This document shows positions 15,562-20,709 of a stretch of DNA of 20,709 bases, one piece after another. A model generated the notes under the pieces. It searched no databases. It was not told the origin of the DNA and worked only from the letters and a program-made list of their open reading frames with translations. The position numbers were made by a program, and so were the translations under genes. Positions within the stretch are counted from its first letter, which is position 1. Each line of letters starts with the position of its first letter. The stretch is from CAYPZL01 sp964415045. GTDB taxonomy: Bacteria; Planctomycetota; Phycisphaerae; Sedimentisphaerales; Anaerobacaceae. The stretch covers positions 1 to 20,709 of the forward strand of contig CAYPZL010000099.1 of the NCBI GenBank assembly GCA_964415045.1, given 5' to 3'.

Positions 15562-15867
15562 TCAGCCTCTCAGATAGTCCATGACCTTCGTGACCGCGGC
15601 GGGAATCTTGCTCTGCACGCTGTCGCGCAGTTGCTGCCGCTGCTTCTGCGACTCGGCCTGAAGCACGGCAACCTCCTTTTCCGCCTCGGTTCGGGCCTGC
15701 GCGACAGCCGCCTCCACGGCCTTCTTGCGCCGCGATTGGGCTTCTTCCTGGCGCTGGCGACGCTGTTGCCGGGCTTGGTCCGCCTGCCCGGCCGCTTCCG
15801 TCCGCGCCTGCTCGATCAGCACTTGTGCTTCCGTTTCGGCCTGCTTGATCTTCTTTATCAGTTCCAT
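15562..15867 (-). CDS. V-type ATPase subunit H/G (peripheral stalk coiled coil)
   Basis: This is a 101-residue, almost entirely helical, highly charged protein rich in Ala, Gln, Glu, Lys and Arg. It has the MELIKKIKQAETEAQVLIEQ start typical of the small peripheral-stalk partner of subunit E (AhaH/NtpF/G family). It is the first gene of the operon and ends 2 nt before atpI, which supports the identification, since low-complexity coiled coils are hard to place by sequence alone. The ATG at 15867 is preferred. AAGAG is 4 nt upstream and AAGGGG 12 nt upstream. A TTG at 15894 is a weaker alternative that would add nine residues. Confidence 0.85.
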   Translation of the reverse strand: MELIKKIKQAETEAQVLIEQARTEAAGQADQARQQRRQRQEEAQSRRKKAVEAAVAQARTEAEKEVAVLQAESQKQRQQLRDSVQSKIPAAVTKVMDYLRG

Positions 15868-15914
15868 TTTGCTCTTGGGCCCCTTAAGCAACACCCGTGG
15901 TAAAAGCCGCGTAG

Positions 15915-15941
15915 TCTATAAGATCGCACCATCGATGGCAA
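15915..15941 (-). promoter_or_regulatory. Candidate promoter of the V-ATPase operon
   Basis: On the - strand TTGCCA (15941-15936) is followed after 15 nt by TATAGA (15920-15915), about 48 nt before the first ATPase gene. The spacer is shorter than the ideal 17 nt. It lies between the operon and the cloverleaf element, where a promoter is expected. Confidence 0.35.
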
Positions 15942-15978
15942 GAAAAAACCAAAAGCACTTTTGAATTCCAAAGTAGAG

Positions 15979-16145
15979 TTTTGCAAAATGGAGATTAGGC
16001 TTATATTCTTCAAGGAAACCGTTGGTTTGATTTCCTTGAAGACGGAGCGTAAATACCAATACCCAATGCACTTACGTGCTCGGGAGGAAAAATCGACAAG
16101 AAGATTTTTCCTCCCTAAAGTAAGCCTAATCTCCATTTTGCAAAA
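15979..16145. repeat. 167-bp cloverleaf element with perfect 25-bp terminal inverted repeats
   Basis: Bases 15979-16003 are the exact reverse complement of 16121-16145, and the outer ten bases at each end (TTTTGCAAAA) are themselves palindromic. Between the arms are three consecutive hairpins. H1 has 12-bp perfect arms (16007-16018/16031-16042). H2 is GAGC+GTAA against TTAC+GCTC with a 2-nt bulge (16045-16081). H3 has 13-bp perfect arms (16082-16094/16103-16115) and an 8-nt loop. The element is clearly more AT-rich than its surroundings and has no plausible gene. It lies in the 330-bp gap between hexokinase and the V-ATPase operon. It may be a MITE-like element or a structured RNA. No target-site duplication is evident. 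Confidence 0.8.
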
Positions 16146-16151
16146 GTTCAG

Positions 16152-16190
16152 TTCCTTAATTTTGTCTTTTGCTATTTGCATTTTGATTTG
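16152..16190 (-). repeat. Heptamer repeat array, family C, downstream of hexokinase
   Basis: Units read ATTTTGT, CTTTTGC, TATTTGC, ATTTTGA (16159-16186) after TTCCTTA. Bases 16152-16189 match 17594-17631 at 36 of 38 positions. The array lies 8 nt beyond the hexokinase stop codon in transcription order, between it and the cloverleaf element. Confidence 0.75.
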
Positions 16191-16197
16191 CCCGCGG

Positions 16198-17511
16198 TCA
16201 GTTTGTCAGGCCGGCGGTGGCGGCGCCGAGGAGGGTGGCGTTCTCGACGCTGACGATGCGGTAATAGATCTTCCGGGTGTCGACGAGATACTGCTTGAGA
16301 TAGAACTCGACCTTCTGCCTCAGCGAGGTGAGGTGGTAGAAGGTGGTTCCCTCGGCGACGATGCAGACCGGCCGGCAGGGGTTATGGCCCTTGCCGCACT
16401 TGATGGCCGCCGAGGAGAGGTTGATCGCGGTGAGCTTGGCGGCCCGTTCGATCAGGGCGTCGGCCAGGTAGTACAGCACGGCCACGTCCGTCGGGTCGGC
16501 GTCCTTCATCGCCGCCGACAACAGGTTGACACCGTCCTCGGGCGTGGCCATGAACTCGCTGATGTCTTTGGTGGTGGTCGTCTGCAGCGTCAGGACCTTC
16601 TTGGCGGCCTCGGCGGAGAACAGTCCGGCTTCGGCGGCGACCCGGGCGGCGAAGCCGCAGAGGCCGCCCAGGTACGCGCCGGAGATCATCTTCTCGAAGG
16701 CGTAAACGCCCGGGCTGACCGACGATGCATCGAATTGTTCGTCGATGCTACCGCGCGGAGCCTTGCCGAATCCGCCCGATTCGACGTTGACGATCTGGCT
16801 CTTGGTCGGGTCCAGGTCGGGCGCCTTGGTGATGTTGCTGTTGTGCTCCACGTAGGCGGTATTGGTGCCCGTGCCTAAGATGAATCCGATGTAGCTGTCG
16901 AAGAGCGGACCGCCCACCTGGCCCCGACCGGCCAGCAGGGTCGCGACCGTGTCATTGAGAAGCACCATCCGCTTGGCGTCCGAAGCAGTGGACTGGACGA
17001 TGGCCTCGTTCAGGCCGGCGCCGATCATCTGTCCGACGACCTCAGGAGCCTTGATCTCCTTCGAGAAATGCAGGACGCGCCCGTCCTTGCTGGGGAACAT
17101 TTCGATCGGATACGAGAAGCAGAAGCCGACGCTTTCGCTCTTGCTGATGATGTCGGCGACGTAGCCGGCCATCGTGCCGAAGAACTGCTGCCGGCTGACT
17201 TCCTTCTTGATCCCGGGCATGGGGAAGACGCGGAAGTCGGCGATCTCCGGATCGCCCTGGTCCTTGAAGGTGACGGTGGCGACGCGGAAGTTGGTGCCGC
17301 CGGCGTCCATCACGATGACCGGCCGGTTGCGCGGCAGCTCGCGCTCCATCTCGATGTAGGTCGGAAGCATGGCCAGCGAGCTGTCTCTCCCGGCGAGCCC
17401 TTTCTCCATCTCGTCCAGGAACAGATCGCACGTCTCCTGGATGTTGATATCTTCGTGATACATGCCCTGGTTTGCCAGGAACGTCTTGACGCGGTTTCTT
17501 GCCTCTTCCAC
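16198..17511 (-). CDS. Hexokinase, eukaryote-type family
   Basis: This 437-residue hexokinase resembles eukaryotic hexokinases (PF00349/PF03727) rather than bacterial ROK or Glk glucokinases. It phosphorylates glucose or related hexoses with ATP in the cytoplasm. Visible motifs are the phosphate-binding DAGGTNFRV (69-77), the sugar-binding FCFSYPIEM (130-138), the catalytic Asp187 in LLNDTVATLLAG, GFILGTGTNTAYVE (209-222), NVESGGFGK (242-250), EKMISGAYLGGL, and the C-terminal adenosine-site stretch VAEGTTFYHL. The length fits one hexokinase unit. The start is GTG with AGGAG 9 nt upstream. It lies downstream of galE across a repeat element and probably belongs to a sugar-activation group, though likely as a separate transcript. 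Confidence 0.92.
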   Translation of the reverse strand: MEEARNRVKTFLANQGMYHEDINIQETCDLFLDEMEKGLAGRDSSLAMLPTYIEMERELPRNRPVIVMDAGGTNFRVATVTFKDQGDPEIADFRVFPMPGIKKEVSRQQFFGTMAGYVADIISKSESVGFCFSYPIEMFPSKDGRVLHFSKEIKAPEVVGQMIGAGLNEAIVQSTASDAKRMVLLNDTVATLLAGRGQVGGPLFDSYIGFILGTGTNTAYVEHNSNITKAPDLDPTKSQIVNVESGGFGKAPRGSIDEQFDASSVSPGVYAFEKMISGAYLGGLCGFAARVAAEAGLFSAEAAKKVLTLQTTTTKDISEFMATPEDGVNLLSAAMKDADPTDVAVLYYLADALIERAAKLTAINLSSAAIKCGKGHNPCRPVCIVAEGTTFYHLTSLRQKVEFYLKQYLVDTRKIYYRIVSVENATLLGAATAGLTN

Positions 17512-17533
17512 GGGCCGTTTCTCCTACAGGAGC

Positions 17534-17635
17534 AAAATGAAAAATCAAAGATCAAAAATCAAAAATGCGGCATGCCCGCGATGCGGGCATGACTTCCTTA
17601 ATTTTGCCATTTGCTATTTGCATTTTGATTTTTCG
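17534..17635. repeat. Inverted pair of family C heptamer arrays between galE and hexokinase
   Basis: The left array reads AAAATGA, AAAATCA, AAGATCA, AAAATCA, AAAATGC (17534-17568). The right array reads ATTTTGC, CATTTGC, TATTTGC, ATTTTGA, TTTTTCG (17601-17635). They are roughly inverted to each other and enclose a short core with a GC-rich hairpin. The last codons and the stop of galE (17616-17614) are encoded by the right array. The layout repeats that of the two cassettes in the ATPase operon, but no gene remnant is visible here. Confidence 0.7.
17571..17591 (-). terminator. Candidate terminator hairpin after galE
   Basis: CATGCCCGC and GCGGGCATG form a perfect 9-bp stem with a 3-nt loop. 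On the - strand it is followed by CCGCATTTTTGATTTTTGAT, a T-rich but interrupted tract. It could end the lipoprotein-galE transcript. The T tract is also part of a heptamer array, so the match may be incidental. Confidence 0.4.
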
Positions 17636-18612
17636 CTGTATCCGTCCGGATGTTCCGTATGCCATTTCCACGCCGAGGCGACCATATCTTGCAGGCCGGG
17701 CTTCTGGGGCTTCCACCCGAGCTCTTGTCGGGCCTTGCTTGCGTCCGAGGTCAGGATAGGCGGGTCGCCGGGCCGGCGCTCGGTTTCGGTCACCTTGAAA
17801 TCCCTGCCGGAGACGCGCTTGACCGTCTCGACGACCTCCCGCACGGAATAGCCCTGCCCGTTGCCCAGGTTGTAGAACTGCTCGGCGCAGGTGTCCAGCT
17901 TGTCCAGTGCCAGCAGGTGGGCCCGGCAGAGGTCGTCGACGTGGATGTAATCGCGGATGCACGTCCCGTCGGGCGTGTCGTAGTCGGTGCCGAAGATCTT
18001 GATGTCGTCGCGTTTTCCCATGGCCGCCTGGATAATCAGCGGGATCAGGTGGGATTCCGGGCGATGGTCCTCGCCGAGAGTGCCGTCGTTTCCGGCGCCG
18101 CAGGCGTTGAAATACCGCAGCGCGGCGAAATGCAGTTTTCCCGCCGCACACTGGTAGTGACACATGCGCTCGACCGCCAGTTTCGTTTCGCCGTACGGGT
18201 TGATCGGCGCCTTGGCGACGTCCTCGGTAATCGGGATGGCCTCGGGCATGCCGTAAACGGCCGCCGTGCTGCTGAAAACGAACTTCCCCACCCCCGTCTT
18301 CTCCATCGCCGTCAGCAGGTTTTGCGTGTTCGAGACGTTGTTGTAGTAGTATTTCAGCGGTTCGCGGACCGACTCGCCCACTTCGATGAAGGCCGCGAAG
18401 TGCATGACCGCCTCGATTCCATACCGGCCCAGTACTTCCAGAAGCCGGTCCGAGTCGGCCAGGTCGCCCTCGGCGACCTCCACGTTTCGCACGGCCTCGC
18501 GGTGTCCCTTGCTGAAATTGTCAAACACGACCGGTTCATGACCTTCGGTCGCCAGCAGCGACGTCATATTGCTCCCAATATACCCGGCCCCGCCACAAAC
18601 CAGTATCTTCAT
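17614..18612 (-). CDS. galE: UDP-glucose 4-epimerase
   Basis: This 332-residue extended short-chain dehydrogenase interconverts UDP-glucose and UDP-galactose (Leloir pathway, supply of galactose for surface polysaccharides). It has the N-terminal NAD-binding GGAGYIGS (7-14), HFAAFIEVGES, the catalytic triad region SST (114-116) with Tyr140 and Lys144 in PYGETK, LRYFNACGA, and DYIHVDDLCRAH. Length is standard. Its ATG overlaps the TGA of the lipoprotein gene (ATGA), with GGAAG about 9 nt upstream, so the two are translationally coupled. The extreme C-terminus (SEKSKCK) and the stop codon come from a family C repeat array, so the native tail may have been replaced. Confidence 0.96.
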   Translation of the reverse strand: MKILVCGGAGYIGSNMTSLLATEGHEPVVFDNFSKGHREAVRNVEVAEGDLADSDRLLEVLGRYGIEAVMHFAAFIEVGESVREPLKYYYNNVSNTQNLLTAMEKTGVGKFVFSSTAAVYGMPEAIPITEDVAKAPINPYGETKLAVERMCHYQCAAGKLHFAALRYFNACGAGNDGTLGEDHRPESHLIPLIIQAAMGKRDDIKIFGTDYDTPDGTCIRDYIHVDDLCRAHLLALDKLDTCAEQFYNLGNGQGYSVREVVETVKRVSGRDFKVTETERRPGDPPILTSDASKARQELGWKPQKPGLQDMVASAWKWHTEHPDGYSEKSKCK

Positions 18613-19202
18613 GCTTCGCTGTCTTCCTTCCGGTGTTCCATTTTGCGTTCGATTCGTTTCAGTATCTCTGCTTCGAGGCGGCCGTCGCGGCCCAGGTCGA
18701 TCCAGGCCATGGACTTTTTCTGCTCTCGCTCCAATTCGAGCCGCTGCACGGAAGGCGTGCTCTGGGAGTGCATCCGATAGGCCTGAGAGACGCTGGCCAC
18801 CTCATTCTCGGGGAGGCTGAGCCGCTGGACCCACGCGTGGCAGCCGACGTGGAGGCAGCCGTTGCGCTCGGCGATTCGTAGTTCCACGAACCGGCGAATC
18901 GTGTTGAGGTTGGCCTCGGCGGTATTAAAGCCCCCAACGTTGTCGTTGCGCCAAAGCTCGAAGAACTGGCCTCCGCGCAGCGGTTTCGTGTGCACGATGC
19001 CGCTTTCGACGTCGAACTTGTCGATGTGGAAGCGCATCTCGCTCAGGGTCTCCCTCGCGGCCTGCATCACGTCGGCGCGCGGCACGGCGCCCAGGGGAAA
19101 CGGCTCCGTCGCCCACTGGCCCTGCCGCTGCGCGGCGCATCCAGCCAACAGCGCCAGGCCGGCCACGGTCGCGAACACATGTCTAATCTTCAAATGGTCC
19201 AT
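18609..19202 (-). CDS. Lipoprotein of unknown function
   Basis: This is a 197-residue exported protein. The start at 19202 gives a short signal peptide with a hydrophobic core and lipobox LLAG^C (Cys22), so it should be lipid-anchored. The mature part has alternating basic and hydrophobic segments such as ETLSEMRFHIDKFDVESGIV and GGQFFELWRNDN, a central stretch with two Cys (RNGCLHVGCHAWVQRLSLPE), and a charged helical C-terminus. I do not recognise a named family. An open frame back to 19310 would include the promoter and is rejected. GAGGA lies 4 nt before the ATG. It overlaps galE by 4 nt and shares its promoter. Confidence 0.85.
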   Translation of the reverse strand: MDHLKIRHVFATVAGLALLAGCAAQRQGQWATEPFPLGAVPRADVMQAARETLSEMRFHIDKFDVESGIVHTKPLRGGQFFELWRNDNVGGFNTAEANLNTIRRFVELRIAERNGCLHVGCHAWVQRLSLPENEVASVSQAYRMHSQSTPSVQRLELEREQKKSMAWIDLGRDGRLEAEILKRIERKMEHRKEDSEA

Positions 19203-19230
19203 CAGTTCCTCGACAAAGTAACTCTGGGCG

Positions 19231-19259
19231 ATTATACGAGCCCCGGCACGCTGTCTCAA
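19231..19259 (-). promoter_or_regulatory. Sigma70-type promoter of the lipoprotein-galE operon
   Basis: On the - strand TTGAGA (19259-19254) and a perfect TATAAT (19236-19231) are separated by exactly 17 nt. Transcription would begin near 19224, about 20 nt before the lipoprotein ATG. It is the best promoter match in the window and fixes the lipoprotein start at 19202. Confidence 0.8.
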
Positions 19260-19356
19260 GCGCGATCGCCCGGCAAAACGAGACAATCTTGGGTTGTGCC
19301 GCCCCGCCACGCAAATCCTACAGCTCGCTGCAGCGTTGAGCCTGTCACCTCAAAAC

Positions 19357-20637
19357 TCAAGACTTACCACCGACGATACCGCTGATGTCGATAAGGTACA
19401 TCTGCCGCCCGTTGCCGCCGTGGGGCGAATCGATGACGACGCTCTTGCCGTCCGGGCTGAAACGCGGGTGCGTGTCGCAGCGCCATTCGCCCGAGTACTC
19501 CCGCGGCAGGTAGAATCCGCCCAGCGGGACCTTCCTGCCCGTGGCCACGTGATAGAGGTACACCTGCTGCTTGCGGTCCTTGTCCGGGTAGGTGTCGTTG
19601 AGGATCCACTCGTTGCCCGGAAGATAGGTGCAGTGCCCGTTTCGGGGCATGGCCTTGCGGGCGACCGCCTCGACGCGGTCGGTGCCGTCCTCATATAAAT
19701 AGAAGGCGTTTCCGTGCGAGGGGTGCCAGGCCCAGGCCAGGATGTGGCTGGCGTCGCGCCAGATGAAGTGGGAGGTTTTGCCGTAGGGGTCCACCACGCG
19801 GATGTCCTTGCCGTCGGGCGTCGCGGTCAGCATGCGGGTCCCGAACCCGCCCACGCTGCGGTAGCCCACGTTGTCGAGCGGGCGCCACCGGTGCAGGAAG
19901 ATGAACCGGGAGCCGTCCGTGTTGAACAGGAGGTGGTTGAAATAGTGCTTGACCCTTCTGGTATCGGCGGGGATTCTCCCGAATTTCGCGATCTGGGCCA
20001 GTGAAATGATGAGCTCGTGCCGGCCCGTATCGAGATCGACGCGGACGATGCCGGCGTCCTCGGGCGCCAGCTCGTGGTCGTGGGGATCTGGCAGGCCGGC
20101 GTAACCGTAGCCCGGCCGCATTACGTTGATTCGCCGGAAATCGGCCGAAACCGCCGTTCGCCCGTCCGGGCTGACTGTGTAGATTGGACAGGGCAGCGTA
20201 CGCTTCTTGCCCGTCTTGACGTCCAGCAGACGCGTGACGAATTGGCCTTCCTCCCGGTCGTTCCAGAGAATCTCGCTCGCAGAGCCCGGACGCCACTGGA
20301 GCATGCAGCCCTGCTGCCAGCCCCAGGCGCTGCTTTGGCCCAGCTCGGTCCAGCGGTCGTTGTCCTGGAGGTCGATCATGCCGATCTTGATGACGTCGTC
20401 GGGCCGGGGGCTGCGATGCTCGAAATCCACCTCCAACCCTAACACGTAGCGGCACGTCGGATCGAACTGAAGCTTGTCATAATAGGCAAACCAGTGAAAC
20501 TTGGGCCCGCGCGTAATCGCCCGGACCGGCGGCAGCGTTTGGGCGTGGCACATGGTTCCGCGTGGGCTAAGAACCCACCCTGCCGTGCTCGACGCTGCCA
20601 CGGCCCGAAGAAACGCCCTGCGTGTCAAATCTGCCAT
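19357..20637 (-). CDS. Tat-exported beta-propeller protein, oligogalacturonate-lyase-like
   Basis: This 426-residue protein has a twin-arginine signal (TRRAFLRAVAASSTAGWVLS), so it is exported folded. The body has repeated propeller-blade phrases such as YTVSPDGRTAVSADF, HLLFNTDGSRFIFLHRW and HPRFSPDGKSVVIDSP, each ending in a strand and a D-x-x-T-G or similar turn. The C-terminal part with NGHCTYLPGNEWILND and WRCDTHPRFSPDG recalls the oligogalacturonate lyase (PL22) type of propeller, where His residues bind the metal, but I cannot confirm the catalytic set. It may act on plant or algal polysaccharide fragments outside the cytoplasm. GGAG lies 10 nt before the ATG. It ends 154 nt before the lipoprotein start and is probably a separate transcript. 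Confidence 0.75.
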   Translation of the reverse strand: MADLTRRAFLRAVAASSTAGWVLSPRGTMCHAQTLPPVRAITRGPKFHWFAYYDKLQFDPTCRYVLGLEVDFEHRSPRPDDVIKIGMIDLQDNDRWTELGQSSAWGWQQGCMLQWRPGSASEILWNDREEGQFVTRLLDVKTGKKRTLPCPIYTVSPDGRTAVSADFRRINVMRPGYGYAGLPDPHDHELAPEDAGIVRVDLDTGRHELIISLAQIAKFGRIPADTRRVKHYFNHLLFNTDGSRFIFLHRWRPLDNVGYRSVGGFGTRMLTATPDGKDIRVVDPYGKTSHFIWRDASHILAWAWHPSHGNAFYLYEDGTDRVEAVARKAMPRNGHCTYLPGNEWILNDTYPDKDRKQQVYLYHVATGRKVPLGGFYLPREYSGEWRCDTHPRFSPDGKSVVIDSPHGGNGRQMYLIDISGIVGGKS

Positions 20638-20663
20638 AACTGTCTTTCTCCAACATAATCAAG

Positions 20664-20709
20664 ACCACCGGCATAGCCGGTGGTATGAGGAAGGCCCCTA
20701 AAAGGGGCC
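20664..20709. repeat. Two tandem GC-rich hairpins at the window end
   Basis: ACCACCGGC (20664-20672)/GCCGGTGGT (20676-20684) forms a 9-bp stem with a 3-nt loop. GGCCCCT (20693-20699)/AGGGGCC (20703-20709) forms a 7-bp stem that is cut off by the window end. Paired compact hairpins of this type are found as REP sequences or at IS200/IS605-family ends. No transposase is visible in the window. Confidence 0.5.

Noticed and set aside
16082..16115. Rho-independent terminator formed by hairpin H3
   Set aside because: The stem is strong, but no T tract follows on either strand; it is better seen as part of the cloverleaf.
15858..16181. A 107-residue - strand frame across the cloverleaf element
   Set aside because: It runs through perfect inverted repeats, has no good ribosome binding site and resembles no family; the palindromic structure explains the sequence better.
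19203..19310. N-terminal extension of the lipoprotein
   Set aside because: It would place the -10 and -35 of a near-consensus promoter inside the gene, and the signal peptide with lipobox begins at 19202.

Overview
The window looks like a chromosomal piece of a planctomycete of the class Phycisphaerae (Sedimentisphaerales-like). The inference rests on high G+C, two prepilin-like proteins beginning FTL(V/I)ELLVV(I/V)AIIALLM(G/A)ILMPALSR, a complete bacterial V-type ATPase operon, and a Tat-exported propeller protein. The assignment is by protein style only. No rRNA or tRNA gene was seen.

Layout. Bases 67-3933 (+ strand): a prepilin-like protein, 6-phosphogluconate dehydrogenase (gnd) and a class I/II aminotransferase. 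Bases 3934-4227 hold debris of two unrelated genes, a P-loop ATPase scrap and a family-3 acyltransferase scrap. A xylose-isomerase-like protein (- strand, 4228-5355) diverges from a second prepilin-like protein (+ strand, 5618-6418). Everything from 6555 to 20637 is on the - strand. In transcription order it holds a Tat-signal beta-propeller protein, a lipoprotein overlapping galE behind a clear sigma70-type promoter, a eukaryote-type hexokinase, and the V-ATPase operon H-I-K-E-C-F-A-B-(four-helix protein)-D. The K subunit carries the full set of sodium-coordinating residues known from Enterococcus NtpK, so the enzyme is predicted to couple to Na+. Hexokinase, galE, gnd and the xylose-isomerase-like protein point to active sugar metabolism.

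The most unusual content is in the gaps between genes. Short arrays of 7-bp tandem repeats, of three sequence families, sit in the intergenic spaces of the - strand block, mostly as inverted pairs. One inverted pair brackets an intact S23/IVS-type four-helix-bundle gene wedged between atpB and atpD, and its arms could form a 29-bp RNA stem. A second pair, between atpC and atpF, brackets a 68-bp remnant that still encodes the first 16 and last 9 residues of the same protein family. I read these as a full-length and an internally deleted copy of one small mobile cassette, similar in architecture to the intervening sequences of 23S rRNA genes but located in an mRNA operon. Several host genes take their stop codon from the repeat arrays.

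A separate 167-bp AT-rich element (15979-16145), just upstream of the V-ATPase operon, has perfect 25-bp terminal inverted repeats enclosing three consecutive hairpins, a cloverleaf of unknown nature. The window ends in two tandem GC-rich hairpins of the kind found at REP or IS200/IS605 element ends.
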